Positions 1 through 13,883 are shown, counted from the first letter of the stretch. The stretch: DNA of 64,000 nucleotides from Leptodactylus fallax (GCA_947044405.1 CAMRHE010000207.1:692001-756000), one strand, 5' to 3'. The notes: generated from the sequence alone by a model not told the origin. Program-made: numbers and translations.

Positions 1-411
1 CCAAGTCATTGCATAATTTAATCCACTGATTTCAGCACAGTTGGAATTTTTTCTGTAACCCCCACGTTTCCCAAGCAATAAGTGCTGTTATTTTTGGTGC
101 CTAATATGTTATTTTATTTCGGCTCTGTCAGGTGGGCAGTGTCAGGAAGGAACAGACAAGGCGTGTGATTCTGAGCTCTGACACTGTCCACCTCTGATTG
201 GAGCTCTGAATCACGCCCCTTTCCCAGCTCCTGTCTGACACTGCCCACCTGACAATACAGAGCCTAAGTAGCACCAAACCTAACTGCACTGATTGCTCAG
301 GAATGGTGGGGGCTGCAGAAAAAATGCCAACTGTGCCAGAATCAGTGGAGCAGAGACTATTAACAGATGCTAAAAATTAGAGTTGGTGGAGGTGGTGAAA
401 GGTCCTCTTAA
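1..411. mobile_element. TTAA-flanked palindromic MITE, family A (left end cut by window)
   Basis: The two halves are imperfect inverted copies: the start has cactgatttcagcacag-type sequence and the end has gtgccagaatcagtggag. The right terminus ggtggtgaaaggtcctc abuts TTAA at 408-411. It matches copies at 4501, 45150 and 46818. There is no coding capacity. The TTAA flank suggests mobilisation by a piggyBac-type transposase, which is inference. Confidence 0.7.
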
Positions 412-1577
412 ATAATATATATTACCATGTTTTACTTACCTTAATGCATTTTACATAACCCACCTCTTATGGTACCAGTTTATTACATTTTCCAGCATAC
501 CGTTGTATTGTACCGTTTTGTTAGATGACTTTATTCCTCACCATTCTGATTTGGCTCCTTTTGTTGCATGATGGACTTTCAAGGTCCAAAGGCTAAACTA
601 CATAGGTAATATTTATTCGCTTAGAACCACTATTAGGTAACCTACATTGACAGTTACTAATTGTTCTGCTGTGTAATGATGTTCTTCAGCATTCAGCAAA
701 TTAATAGCTTTGTATGATGTCCAGCCATTTAATATCTTTCACCGAGTTTAAGGGGATGAGTAATATATCACTCATTCAGGACACATTAAGTGATTGTGGA
801 TGGAGACTGTTTATTGAAAGAGAGCACGGGGAAAGAGCAAATTCTCATTTCAGTAATTGCTCTCATGAGCTACAAGGTTCAAAACATATTAGACTGTATT
901 CACACTTCAAGTTCATATTGATGTTTTTTGCCATATTTTTTCATAACTGTGATAAAACACACGGCTTTGATGCGCTTTTGCAAAAATCTCAGCAAAAACG
1001 CAAGTAAAAAGTAAGGGTGCCCATACACAGGGTTTTCATCACATTTTTGATCATAAAAGGAGTCAAAATAAAAAGGACAGATATTATTTTACATCTTTTT
1101 TTCATCCACTCATGGTTTTGACTTCAAAAACGACATCAAAAACCCTGATCAAAACCTGCATGTGTAAAAACAACCTAACAGAAAACCCATCAGATATTAT
1201 CACTGACATTAACACAGACGACAGCTAAAAAGCCCTAACTCCTATTAAAGGGATTGTCCCATCTGGATGGCCACTTCTTAAAAGGAAGCAGTACGCTTCT
1301 CTATCCACCCATCATCTGCTTTAATGATAGGTTGGATGTTGGGAGACGTCACTCACTTCACCAGAAATTGTAGTTTCGGGAGAAAGTTGTATTATATAGC
1401 AAGCACCCCCATTTAAATTAATGGCTGACCATGTAATAAATGGTTGTGTTGTGTCCAACAGATAGAAGCGTCTCTTTGTGGTAGTTCTTTCTTCTGGCTT
1501 ATAGAGAGGGGTCCAATTGCAAAGTATAACACATTGGACTCCTTCAACTTTTCATTTTCTGGCATTTGTATCATATA

Positions 1578-1627
<50 letters not shown>

Positions 1628-4207
1628 ACAGGTAAAATAAGGCTGGGGGTTATATCTTGGGCATTATAAAACATATAAACTTTCTTCTGGTGTTGTATGA
1701 GACAGGAGATTCTCATCTTTCATATGGCACTAAGGCAGTTCTATCTGCATTATTTCTAGAGATATCATCGGTTGAAAACATAGTCGGGATTGGGAGTAGA
1801 TGCATACATATATCCCAAACTCAATTGGAAATAATGCAACCCTATTGACTCCTCTTAGATAATTTACAGGTAACATACACTATACCATGTTCTAAATGCT
1901 AAAATTGAAACCTTTGAAACCTTTTGTTTCAAAAGATCTTCCTTGTCAGTATAAAAACATGTAGGCTGTTCAGTGGCCAAACCTCCAGTGGCAGGTTCCC
2001 TTTAGCTTCTTTTATCACTTAGGCAGGTGTTTCCATAATGACATTTATGATGTGTCGTCTGCATATGGCATAGATCTATGATCAATTACAGATCCAACAA
2101 CTGTGACACTCAGTGATCCCGAGCAAGGGAAGTAATGGGTCAACATTTCCGGTCAAGAGATGACCTTGTATGTACAGTTAATTTCCATTACATGAGAGAT
2201 ATGGAAACAACCAAATGAGCTCACTCCATACCCCATCAGTCTAATATATATGCAATCCATAGACCAGAAATCAGTATCGGACTGAGATTCCTTGGACTCA
2301 CCAAATAAAATTATTTTGGGGGCCCAACCTCCAGCAACCCCTAGGAATGAAACCACTGTACCCTTCAAATCTGGATGTCTTCTGCTGGACCATTATTGTC
2401 TTACAGCCAGTCCTACACTGCCACAAATGGTTATCATAAACTCCTATTTATGGGGTTGCATAAGACCACCGGTGTAATTATAAGGGTCACAGTGGTTGCA
2501 GCTATAACCAGCCCCAGAAGCCAGAGGGGTCCAGAGGTCACCCTATCCACAGTGATCTCTTTTCTGATTTACTTTGATGGTTGACAGTCTGTGCATTGTA
2601 AATTGATTTCCTCTGACCTCTGGTGCACTGGATTGAGAAGATTTATGATACACAGCCTTCCGCTGTCAGAAAGTAGAAAATTAAGCTTTTAATCGCAAAA
2701 GTAGTAAAGGGTCAGTAGCATATAGTCAAGGAGGGATTTTGTGGGGGAGGCTGTGGCACATAAGGGGTCATGATGATTATGTAGGGGCACTGATGGGAAT
2801 GATAGGAAACTTGTATACACAGACATGTTGTGAACAAGTCTTCATGGTGGTTTTGATCTAGATAGTAAAAGAAAGAGAAATGTGAATTGTGCTAAAATGT
2901 ACAGATGGGCGGCTGACAATTGCAAATTGGGTCTTGTGCATGAGGCTAAGTTGCTTCTTGTCTATAGAGAGTCCATGTGCTATACCTGGAAGAAGTTGTC
3001 CATATTTTACTAATCTCATAAAAACCTTTATTTTATTTAGACAACCTACTATATAAATTTCCATATGTTGACCTGTAAAATTGTTGGATATTTCAGGTAA
3101 GTAAACAACCACTGTACTTTCGGCATTATGGTGTGTACAGTACATCTAACTTATTTTACCCTGGAACAAGCTTGTATCAGCAGGGTGTCCATTTAGACGT
3201 GGAAGTCTGATCTGAAACATCTGTATTCACTTACCAGCCTTCACCTGGCATTTAACTGTAAGATGCGTTGAGGGAAATCACTTGGAGAAATTCAATACAA
3301 TATACAGAACCCTTCTCATTTAACCCTTCCACTGCTGGGACCATCACAGTCCACTGCAGCCAGGTGTAAACAGTAGCCTACATCTGCATTTCCCAAGGGA
3401 CTTCACAGATCCTTTCTACCAGCTGCAAATTCAGGCTGCAAACCTGCAAAGATTAAGGGGCAATTAAATAATTTAAAGCAATGTAATCCTGCTAAAGTTA
3501 ATATCTGGCGTCTCAGGTTAAATGCGCACCCGCTGCACGCAGGCACTAATGGAAATATAATTGGTGTGAGCAATTAGGTGATAATTTACCATAATTGCCT
3601 ACAAAGTTGAGAACTTTTTTTTTATTGAATCCTAGCACAGAGGCAAGTTGTCTACGCGGATAGTAAGAGGGGGAAGTGTTTTGTGCATCTGTCATGTTGG
3701 CAATATATCTTTGAGTTACTTGCCGCCCTCTGCCCTAAAATAGTCCATTCACATCTGTTACTTGTCCAGAACACTGAGTTTAATGGATGGAAACTGCATC
3801 TACTGCAATGCTTTCTCCTGAGTGCCAACAAGTTTATTCCTGTTGCAAAATGTAAGATACTGACATGTATAGCAGTCAGATATTTTATTACTTTTGTTGG
3901 GAAGAGGATGCACCTCCGTAGTAGAAGTAGTTTGCATATAATATTAGGGAACATCATAAACAGTAATTAGCTAATAGATTGTAATTAACACAAGCTGTTG
4001 GCATGGGGAGAAGTGTGGAAATAGAGAGGGGCAGCCTGGAGAGGATTCAATTCTCCAAAGATCTTATCAATGACCAGTTCGAGTACAGGCTGTCCATATA
4101 TGCTGTGAAACATGTACTGATTATTGGCTGCTATGCGCATGGCCAGGATAAAATTTCTAGCCTATAATCAATAAATGTTTCATTATGTTCTGCTTTCTTC
4201 CATTTTG
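412..4207. other. Non-coding stretch, no exon recognised
   Basis: No exon-like frame was found. It holds a TA microsatellite at about 1577-1622. 3480-3610 looks non-repetitive, with several homeodomain-like ATTA cores (for example caattaggtgataatttacc) and could be a conserved element. Short ORFs here are chance frames. Confidence 0.6.
1577..1622. repeat. TA microsatellite
   Basis: About 20 uninterrupted TA units, visible directly. Confidence 0.97.
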
Positions 4208-4500
4208 TATGTTATTGTTTCAGGCCAGGGCCCCATGTAGCAGCGTTTTACAGTAACTGCAAAATGGATTGGATTCAAAATAATCTGCAGCGCTGAGATT
4301 GAAAAAAACACAAGCATTTTTGCAAATCGCAGCATGTCAATTATACCTACAGATACGCTGGCGTTTTTCGTATAGGTATAATAGGGGCAGAAAGACTGCA
4401 GAGGAAACCTCTCCAGACTTTCTGAGAAAAGCGTATTATTTTCGCCGCAGTTTTTCTCGCAGTGGTTTTTAGCTGCAGCTCGCTACGTGGAGTCTTAGCC
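4208..4500. mobile_element. Palindromic MITE, 'gccccatgtagc' family B
   Basis: The ends ggccccatgtagc and gctacgtggagtc are inverted. The centre contains inverted copies of tataggtataat. Related pieces lie at 9148-9345, 12130-12240 and 12617-12960. It directly abuts the family A MITE at 4501, so two elements sit end to end. Confidence 0.65.
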
Positions 4501-4796
4501 TTAAAGAGAATCTTTCACCACCTCCACCAATTCAATGCAACCTTCAACAGTCACCGGTCAGAGAAATAATTTCTGTTAGTTTCAGCACCATTATATTCTC
4601 TACTGTTAGGTGGTCGGACCTGAGCTGGAGCAGAAAGACAAGGACTTCCCTTGACAGCTGAAACTAACAGCAGTGATTGCTCAGGAATGGTGGGAACTAG
4701 AGAAAAAATTCCAGTGGTGCCGGAATCAGTGGATCAACACATATTGAAGGATGCAAAGAGTTGTAGCTGCTGGAGATATTATAAGGTCTTCTTTAA
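4501..4796. mobile_element. TTAA-flanked palindromic MITE, family A
   Basis: It starts TTAA (4501) followed by agagaatctttcaccacc and ends with ggtcttc then TTAA (4793). The inner arms repeat the ctccaccaattc / tcaggaatggtgg features of the other family A copies. No coding capacity. Confidence 0.75.
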
Positions 4797-5620
4797 CCCC
4801 TACATGCACCAGGACATACATCTACGTCTTGGTGCACGTGACTAAATATGGGGTCCGATCTGAAGCAGAGCAGACACACTAGCTGACGGGTCTGTGCTGA
4901 TTCCACAGCCAGGACACGGCAGCATTGCCCATGATCAGAGCTGACTCTGATCATGGACATTTAGCCACTCAGATGCTGTGGTCATCTGTGCGGTTACTTT
5001 CACTTTCTATAATACAATCAGTAATAGGGCGGCCCCCATTACCATGGAAGCCGGGAACCTTCTGAAGGCTCCCAGCCCTGCCATAGTAATGTAACTACTG
5101 AAGTCTGCCTGCAGCAGGCTTCAATAGTTATATAGTGGATCTGCCATACACTGCAATACAGTAGCAGTACAGTATATCTCAAGATCACATGTTCAAAAAA
5201 AGTTACAAAAATAAGTGTTTTTAAAAATATATAAAAAAATAAATAAATAAATAAAAGTTTAAATCACCCCCCTTTCCATAGATCACATATAAATATAAAT
5301 AAATAAAAGTTAGCATAAACTCATTAAGCATCCCTAAGTCCGAAAAATGTCCAAACTATTAAAATATAAAAATATTTGTCCCATGTGGTAAGTGCCGCAG
5401 CAGGAAAAAAAAATCGAAATGGCTGAACTGGTGATTTTTTTTCCCCAATTTGCCTCCCAAAAAAAAAAAAAAAGGAACAAAAAGTGATCAAAACATTAAT
5501 TAATACATTCCCCAACATGGCATCAATAAAAACTAAATATTTTCCTGCAAAAAAAGATTTTTTTACTGTGCAAAAATTGACCCATGGTGGGGATTTTAAT
5601 ATACACAGCATGTCAATTTA
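4797..5620. repeat. Anuran-type interspersed repeat, class unresolved
   Basis: The sequence shares order and wording with 24190-25240 (accttctgaaggctcccagc-like segment, then actgcaatacagta, then an A-rich tract with cacccccttt) and, in part, 52475-52740. No transposase or reverse transcriptase frame is visible. The apparent ORFs are A/T-rich chance frames. Confidence 0.55.
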
Positions 5621-7277
5621 TTTCATTTTTCCAGCAAGGATTTCAAAAAATCGGATTCTGCCTCAAAATCCGCATTTATATGAATGAAATGCACCCCCAA
5701 ATCCACAGCAATTTTCAGATTTTCTTCATATATTTACTATGTATACTTGAGAATTTTGGTGTGGATTTTCTGCATGTAAATCCTAATTGTCTGTATGTAC
5801 CCTATGTGTGTACGGGAGGTCAGGAAAAATACCTGTCGGCCAAATGATCAGTTAAAGGTGTATAGGTATATTTAGGAAAAGTCAGTTGAAATGTTTCAGC
5901 CCTGTTAATAATATGACATAATAATAACAATTATGACCATATGGTTTACCTGTATATTAGACATTACAACTGAGTCTGCCACTGGAATCGGGCCATAAAC
6001 CTTTGCATCCCTAGTGAAAAATCATTTACATTGCACAGCATCATGCGGGTTCTGTAGGTCACACATCCTATCAATAGCTTGCAGGATGCCCCATCGTATG
6101 AATTATCAGATTATTTCCTGAGCTCCTCTTTTACCAAACAGTAAAAGTACATGAACATCTCTAAGGAAGGATGCAAAGAGTTAAACATCTTACTTGTAGC
6201 AAAAATCTGTTTAAGAAAAACATTTAATTTATTAATGAATCACCCATGGCAATAAATGAAATATTTACAGATGAAATGGCAGCAGAGAAAAGAGTGTAGA
6301 AATAAATCACATGTAATATTTTCCTGAAAACAGAATTTCGTAGAAGATTTTGCCATGTGTGCAGACGCCATCCGCTCCTTAAAAGAGAATTGATGATTTT
6401 TCTAGTTTGCAGCTAAATTAATATAAATAAAAAACTAAAACAAACATAACATGAAGATATGCTGAAAATTATTTTTATACCACATCTGAGCTGAGCGCGC
6501 CAGCACATAGCGCGCACAGAATGTCCTGTCTCCCTCCTCCGGCAAGCAGTGTGATTGTAGAATCAGTGTGTAACCACATCATGCTGAGCACTTTACCAAT
6601 AACCAGCAGTTATTGTACGGAGGGACGGGCAGGGCTAACAACAACCCAGCGCCAGCTAACACAAATGCCCAAGAGATGGAGAGTCCTGTTATACAACTAT
6701 TTATACACCGTCATACTTCCATTTCAGTAAGAAATTTGTCTCCGGTAATATCAGTGCAGCAGTTTACCCACCATAGCACTTCATATGGTTCAGCTATAAT
6801 TTAGTGTGCACTTAGGTTATATCCAATACAGCCAAAAAGTAGATTTGACACTCTTGTACAACCTTTATTATGTCACTTCCTAAAATCCAGTGTCCCTAGT
6901 AGTGATATAGGGAATAGCAGCATAGGAAGCGCTGTGGCAGCGACTTGTTACCAGCCACACTTTAAGTTAGTATGAAAATGACATCATCACTACGAGGAGG
7001 CAGACAACCAAGGAAGATTCTGCATAAAGTGAAGCAATTACATGCTGCCCTTCCTCTGTATGGCATGTTATAGAGCAGGAGGAACTGAGCTGATTAATAT
7101 ATAGATTTGTAGGAAAAGATTCCGTATAATTTACTGATTTAAATCTGTTTGAGCTTAGGTGTCCAGTGGGAGGTCCTAGTGAGCGGTTCACAGCCTTCCT
7201 CATGTAATTACACATACAGGGATACAGGGATCAGTCACTGAGAAAGACTGCCCACTGGACTCATAGCAAGCATGGAT
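5621..7277. other. Non-coding stretch, no exon recognised
   Basis: Mostly unique-looking, A/T-rich sequence. 6120-6500 is free of obvious repeats and has many AATAAA and TTAAT words, so it is a candidate conserved intronic element. No splice-flanked frame with family similarity was found. Confidence 0.5.
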
Positions 7278-7904
7278 TTAAAGGGAGTCTTTCACCAGAA
7301 CACAGTATATTAACCCAGTTCCGTGGACGTAATTTGAAGCTCCTGGGCCCCAATGTAAGATATATTAGCAGGGCCCACATTTATCATGTGCTATATATAA
7401 TTCTGGTGTCTTTTTATGTTGTAAAGAGGCTTTGAGCCCCCTCAGGGCCTGTTAGCAATTGCTACCTCTGCACCAGCTATAGCCATGGTCCTGCCCGCAG
7501 ATAGAGAGGTTAGGGTCACCTCAATCAAATGATATTTTCCCCTTGTGTATCCATGCCTCCTTTGCTGAGATATTACTGTTTTTGTCACTATGCAAATGAG
7601 CTCTTTGGATTAAAGAGGACATTGCCGTTGCTCCAAAGAGGTAAGTGACAATGTCCGCATTGTTCTCATTTGCATATTGACACAAACGGCAATATTTCAT
7701 CAACAGGCTTGTGAATTGCTGCCTCCATTGATATTGCCCTTTATTAGTCCTTTTAGAGCAGCAACAATGCCCTCATTGCTCCAAAGATCTCATTTGATAG
7801 CACAGATTCACGAGGGGGAAACACTGTTTGATTCAGGTGACCCTAACCTATCTATCTGGAAGAATGGGTTGCTATGTTGGGTTCTGTTGACATATTCCCT
7901 TTAA
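7278..7904. mobile_element. TTAA-flanked palindromic MITE with a nested hAT-type fragment
   Basis: The left end is TTAA (7278) with aagggagtctttcaccag; the right end is catattccct then TTAA (7901). Internal arms mirror each other (ggttagggtcacc / ggtgaccctaacc). About 7320-7490 looks like an inserted piece of the cagtggcgtaac hAT family, with gtaatttgaagctcctgggc and gcaattgctacc, so the elements are nested. Confidence 0.65.
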
Positions 7905-8689
7905 GTTATATAAATTATGGTGAGGGCTCACACAGCAGGTGAGAGCAGTGCTAGAGATTATGAAAGCAAGGCCCTCTCCCACTACTTCCAATCCATCTAA
8001 GTGTCTCTGCTGCTAGAGACTTACTTCACATGATAACAGGCAGTGGCCAGTAAGTTAGAGGAAAAGGAGACGCCTGGTGGACAGCACTTCAGAGAAATTT
8101 TTCCACACAAAAAGCGTGATTTTAGGTAAGTAAAGTCAGTTGCACTTTTGATGGACGTCATAGTGTCCATACTCTACAATAGTAGAAGAAAATTTCCATG
8201 TTAATAGGGCTCTACCAGTATATTTTATGCTACATAAACTAATCTTCTGATAGATGCCCTTTAATATTAATACAGGATGTCAATTTGGTCCCTAGCCATG
8301 TATTTGTCTTTATAGCTGGCATCTTTTTGACTGCATAGGTGTTAGGAGTCTATAGATCTTTGTCCTTGTGTCATTTCCTTTTGCAGATTGCATACTGCTG
8401 TCATTGCGCTGGCTGCGGCAGCTCTCAGGATCTTGTGATACTGCCAAGTCAAACCTATCACAGTCATCCATCTGACTGATAAGGAGAGAGCTGAATCAGC
8501 AGCCTCGTAACGTCGGTGTCCGCACTGTCTGCAGGATGGTATGAGGCAGAACTGTCAGGGCTACCTAGACTGAGCCAGCTGAGATGTTAGTACTAAAGGT
8601 AGTATATCACCGATTCAGTTACAATGGCAACAGGCGATGCGGCTATATTGGTTGTCACCATTCAATTAACTCTTAAGAAACTCATGGTA

Positions 8690-9012
8690 AAAACATCACT
8701 TTATTTATTTAAGATGCCGACAAAATGATGGATTACAATCAGTGTCTGAAAACCTAATTGATAGGTGACAGCCAACATGGCTACATGTCCTGCTGTCACT
8801 TTTTCAAAAATGGCCGCCACGATATATCTCCCACTGTCAGAAAGGTGGGCCTTACAGCCTAGCATCATCACTGGACTGTAAGGAACACCCCACTCATGTA
8901 CTATGGAATGAACAGAGATTGAAAGGGGCTGTACGGCTCCCAAATTGAGTTTTCTTACTGTTGACCTATCCACAGTAAAAATTGGATTAGGGGCTGGAAA
9001 ACCCCTTTAATT
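8690..9012. mobile_element. Palindromic MITE, 'ggataggtca' family C (diverged)
   Basis: The right end reads gctggaaaacccctttaa, with a ctgtcactttttcaaaaatg core. It resembles the family ending in aaacccctttaa at 16360 and 63070. The left boundary is uncertain. Coding frames on both strands are incidental. Confidence 0.45.
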
Positions 9013-9147
9013 TAATAAACGACAGGTTATACTGAATCACTTGTAACAAAACTACATAACAACCTGCTCAGCTCCCCCCACTCTATAACATGCTGCCCAT
9101 GGATAGGACTGGCCATGGAGGAAATGACGAGGCAAAAACCACTGTGG

Positions 9148-9345
9148 TTTACATTACCTGCAAAGTGGATGGGATTCAGGCTAATCCCATCCACACATTG
9201 TAGAAAAAAATCTGCAGCGGAAAAGCTGTGTTTTCAAAAAGGCTTGCGTTTTTGAAAATGGCAACATGTCAATTATACTTACAGAAACGCCGTTTTTTAT
9301 GCAGGTTTTTTTTTTTGTTGCATCTCACTAGATGGGGCTTTAACC
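9148..9345. mobile_element. Partial family B MITE
   Basis: Half-element: ctgcaaagtggatgggattc, aatctgcagcgg, catgtcaattatacttacag and gatggggctttaacc are in the same order as in 4208-4500 and 12617-12960. Confidence 0.55.
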
Positions 9346-10019
9346 TAAGAAATAAAATTATGAAAACTGAGATACAGACCCCAACCAGAAAATTTATATA
9401 TATAATTCAAAGAGGAACTATCATCGCTCCTAATATGTCTGTTTTAGTAACCAATTGTATTCCCTATGATAACATTCTGGAGCATCTTTTCCTAAAACTG
9501 TATGTAGATCTTTCCTTTTTTAATGCTTTCTAGAAATGATTTAACAAATTGACAACTGGGTATTGCCAGTTGTCGATGAGTCCCCTTTAAAGGGAACCTG
9601 AGTTTTAATGAAAAGTTGAAATATGTGCAGGTCTTGCTGGGCAGTCTGTTCTATGACTGTATAAGCCTTCATACATGATGTCCTATCAGTTTTTCTGCTG
9701 GCAATAATCACATTATGGCTGAAACACATTTTATATTTGTCTCTCAATCAGGGGGAACGTACAATAAGGAGAACGCTGCCCCTTCCCCCATCCATTGCTG
9801 ATACTGTTCTGCCATTCTCCAAGAAATCACTATAGCATTGCAAATTCTGTCTCCATACTATGAGGCACATTTACTATTATGATTGTCATTATGATTACAG
9901 TGTTGTGTAAATGGGGCTTATCTTTAGAGCATATTCTGAGAAAAGGGTGCATGACTTAAATACAACAAAATGTGACAAAATTTTCATATAAAATACTGAC
10001 TCAAAGTAAACCAACATTG

Positions 10020-10196
10020 GCTGCATTCACACCAGCGCTCGGTTTCCATTTGGGGATTCCGTCCCCCATTCTGCTTGAAAAATGGAAGCAGGACAATTAT
10101 AGTCTATGGGGTCTGCAGGTAACGCTTTTTAAGCGTATTGGGTTTCCTAAGCTTACCTGAAAAACGAAAACCCAAGCACAGTTGTGAACCTAGAGT
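10020..10196. mobile_element. Small MITE, 'ttcacacc...gtgaacctag' family D
   Basis: The left end attcacaccagcgctcggtt and right end cagttgtgaacctag are inverted. The middle has agtctatggggtctgcagg. Relatives lie at 24612-25071 and 52144-52365. Confidence 0.6.
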
Positions 10197-11122
10197 ATTG
10201 GGTTGTATAAATGTAGGCTAGACAGTCTACTGATATCATCCAGACTGACTGTCTAAGTTTCACTACCTGATTATTAGTAATTCTGGGCCACTGTGTTTTG
10301 GCTTCTGATATCACCTAATCGGTAGGGGTGCCAGGGGTCGGACCCCCACCGATCTTATGTTGATGACTTAGTCTCTCATCAATATCAAAATCTGGGAAAA
10401 ATCCCTTCAAGTTTATAGCAGTAAAGGAGTGCAGAGAAATTCATGTCAATGTTGTTTCTGAACATGGCGGAGATTTGAGGGTTCATTTTTTTTTTTTTTT
10501 AGCAGAGAATCATTGCTAGAAGAGTGCTGAGATGCGACTGCACATTGATATCTATTAAAGTTAAGATATACACATGATATGTCAGCAACAAAGAAAATAA
10601 AATACTTGCTTAAAGTAGTGTAGTAAAGTTCAGATCCAGTACGCCCAATAATGGTGAAAGGTTGCTAAACAGCACACTTTGCCTAAGGCAAGATCTCCAA
10701 CCGGGGTAATTGACATCTTCTCTTCTCCTTCCACCCTCCCCTGCACTGACATTAACTACATACTGGCTTCTTAAAGATTTATTGGAAGAGAGATACACAG
10801 TAGCTGTAATGAAGCATGCTTGGTCGGGAAAGAGAACAGAGAGGGACTCAAGATGTGCCCTTTACACAGGTGACTATTCTAAAGAAAGGATGCAGGTGCA
10901 GAATCCGAGATAAATACATTTATTCATTACAAGGGCCAGAGGTGGCGAAATCTCGAGAGTGAAACAAAGCTGGAGTTAACAATTAAGAAGAAAAAAGAAT
11001 ATAATATCTCTATTAAGTGGCATTAAAATCAGAAGGCATTACCATTACTACAATCACTGTGCCTATTGACTTCACAGGGTGACTGGGGATTATAATGGTC
11101 TAAGAGGTTATCTAAGCAATCC

Positions 11123-11663
11123 TTAAAGGGGTTGTCCTGTGTAACACCTTCATACTAAAAGTTCTGAAAGGTTGTTAATAGCTGTTATAAAGTAAGTGTT
11201 TCTAGCATTAAAAAGATCTTGATCATCAATTTGCTCTTTTGGATTCTGTGGCGCTGCCACTAATCTATCATGCAGGGGGCGAGCTCTTTACAGAATCAGT
11301 CTCCTCCACCCTCTGGCAGCTGAGAGTATAGGATCCTGCACACGGTGTATTCTTAGCCATACTGCCATGTTACAGTGTCGTTCTTGACAAACAGGGCAGA
11401 AAGCTATATCTATTGGCTGCCTAGCAGAAGATCACTTTGCGGAGGACTGACTTGGAGGAGGGTAACTGAGCATATGCGACCACTAGCACTTTGCTTATTA
11501 GGTGGACAGGCACATTGTTATATACTTTGAACACCAGGTGGCACCATACTATCTAATTAAATGTCATAACTCTTAATTTGAACATATATATATGGTAAAC
11601 ATTAAACATACTTTTTTATGATCTATACAATGAATATGATTGGACAACCCCTTCACCCCTTAA
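11123..11663. mobile_element. TTAA-flanked MITE with 'aaggggttgtcc' ends
   Basis: It starts TTAA aaggggttgtcct (11123) and ends ggacaaccccttcacccct TTAA (11660). The terminal repeats are short and inverted. No coding frame is visible. Confidence 0.7.
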
Positions 11664-12616
11664 ATCCCTTAAAATCGCTTCAGGGAAATCCTCAAGACAT
11701 ATGCAGTTCCAAATACATGTTCTTAAAGGACCCATTTGGGAAACACTGGTCTAAGCACTAAGCTCTTTTTTGCCTATTCAGGTTAGAAATGAATGAATTA
11801 GTTTGTAGTGAGTCGGGTTCATTACGAATTTTCCAAAGATCTCAAGTTTGGATGATATTTAAGGGTTCGTCACCCCCATATCACTATCATACCCTGTGGT
11901 CATGTCAGACTTTACAGTATAATAAATTGAGGCTCAGGGGATGTCTTGCAGTAGGCCAGAAGAGGACAGAAGAAGTTTATCTGAAATTTACCTCCAATGC
12001 ATTTCAGTAGGGGCAGAGGCAGATTTTTCCTACAATCTGATTTTTTTTCCTGCTCGATTTTCAGGCAGATTAAGTCTGAAATTCCCATTAAAATGAATAG
12101 GGAGCAGATTTTAGTGTGATCTTTTTGGCTAAGGCCCCACGTAGCTGGCCGCAGGGAAGCGCTGTCGGAAAAAACACAGCGGGAATGCAGTACAGTTTTT
12201 CCCGCATCACTTTTCACAGAAAGTCTGCAGAGGTTATTGGAAAATAACTCAATAGTACATGCAAATAAAATGTAAATGTGTTCAAAGGTAATGTCAGCGA
12301 CACTTTAAAGAGACAGATTCCAGTTTCTGTCTCTCTAGCATGAGCAGACTGAAGAAGCGTAGAGCTCATAAGACACATTAATGACAGACTGGATAAGTAA
12401 ACTGCATGCGTCTGTCTGTGACAGGTACAATTTCAGGCACCTCCATTCATGCATGTAAAAGTGATCATCTATAGTGATTTACATCAGTTCTGTAGCTATT
12501 GCCGTTGCCTCCATTATGGTGGAGGATTTTTTACACTCATTGTAGAACAAAACCAATTTTCATTCTCCTGAGAGATGATCTGAGAGATTTTCAGACTTTG
12601 CTACCCTTTACTTTTA

Positions 12617-12960
12617 GGCTAAAGCCCCACATGGCGTCCCGTAGCAAAAAAGCGCTCCGGGAAAAACCGCGTCGGCAACACATTGCGGTTCTTCCCACAG
12701 CGCTTTAGACAGAAAGTTCGCAGAGTTTTCCTCTGCGGACTTTCTCTTTCAATTATACCTATAGGGAAACTGCCGTTGTTTCTATAGGTATAATTGACAT
12801 GCTGCGATTTCCAAAACCAACGCATGTCCGCAGCGCAGTTTTTACCGCAAAGTGGACATGGGATTCGTTAGAATCCCATCCACTTTGCTCTGACTGTAAA
12901 ATGCCGCGATTTTTTCTACAGGACCGTTTTTTTGGATTTTAAGGCATAAGACTGCCTCAG
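12617..12960. mobile_element. Palindromic MITE, family B
   Basis: It starts ggctaaagccccacatggcg. The centre contains inverted aattatacctatag / ctataggtataatt arms (about 12751-12794). The second half repeats aaagtggacatggg. A diverged partial copy lies at 12130-12240. Nothing coding is present. Confidence 0.7.
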
Positions 12961-13481
12961 ATTCCTCTAAAATTTCTGCAGTGTGAACATACCCTAAGAG
13001 ATCATCCCATTCTTTACCAGGGACCCCTGCAAGGAAGCATGAATGCCCAGGTAGAAGTCCTCAGAGTAATCTCTGAATGGCGATCAGGCTACCTAGTGTG
13101 CCCTTACCCGTAGAGGTTTAGAAATAACAAACAGCTAAGAACTGATAAGTCCTGACAGCTGGTTAGTTACTGAGCATGCCGGGAAGATACAGGAGAGCCG
13201 GGCTGTCAGCGATCAGCACTGGCAGTCAGTGTATAAGACAGGGAGACAGCGAGAACCATTAGTTTTGCAGTAGGCAGCGGGCAGGGAGAGGAGGGGCAAG
13301 CTGAGAAAACTACTATGTATACTACTTTTCCCTAGCATTGCTAAAGAAAAACTTTTTTTTTTTTTTTTATAACAGACAGGTTTTTTTTTATAATAAAAGT
13401 TGGCAAAATTCAATAATAAAGTGTATTACTTAGAATTATTTCCCCTTACCATTTAAAAAAGACTGAATCGACACTTACATT

Positions 13482-13883
13482 TTAAAGAGAACCTTTCATG
13501 TCCTCTACAACATGACATATATACTGCAGGTATGTGCCCCAGTGCCAGAGATATCGGTGCCATTAGCTTTGATATCCCTGCACTGTCAGAGGGGCGGGAC
13601 TTATAGCTCATTGTCATCCATAGGTGGTGAGGAATACTCTTGTGACAGAAACCTTCTATAGACCTGTACTGTAAAGGGGGACGATGACACTGAGCTGTGA
13701 GGCCAGTCCCTCTGACAATGCTGTGGTATCGGTAGCCGAAACTAACATCACTGATATCTCTGGCACCAGGGCATATCTGCAGAACTGACAGTGCCCTGAA
13801 TTCAGCACACTCTCAGCACACTCTCAGCTATGCAGCAGTTTGTTACATGGCACATCGTAGCGGACATGAAAGGTCCTCTTTAA
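13482..13883. mobile_element. TTAA-flanked palindromic MITE
   Basis: Left TTAA (13482) with agagaacctttcatgtcc; right ggacatgaaaggtcctc then TTAA (13880). The interior is an imperfect inverted repeat (gagatatcggtgcc / ggtatcggtagcc). No coding capacity. Confidence 0.78.
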
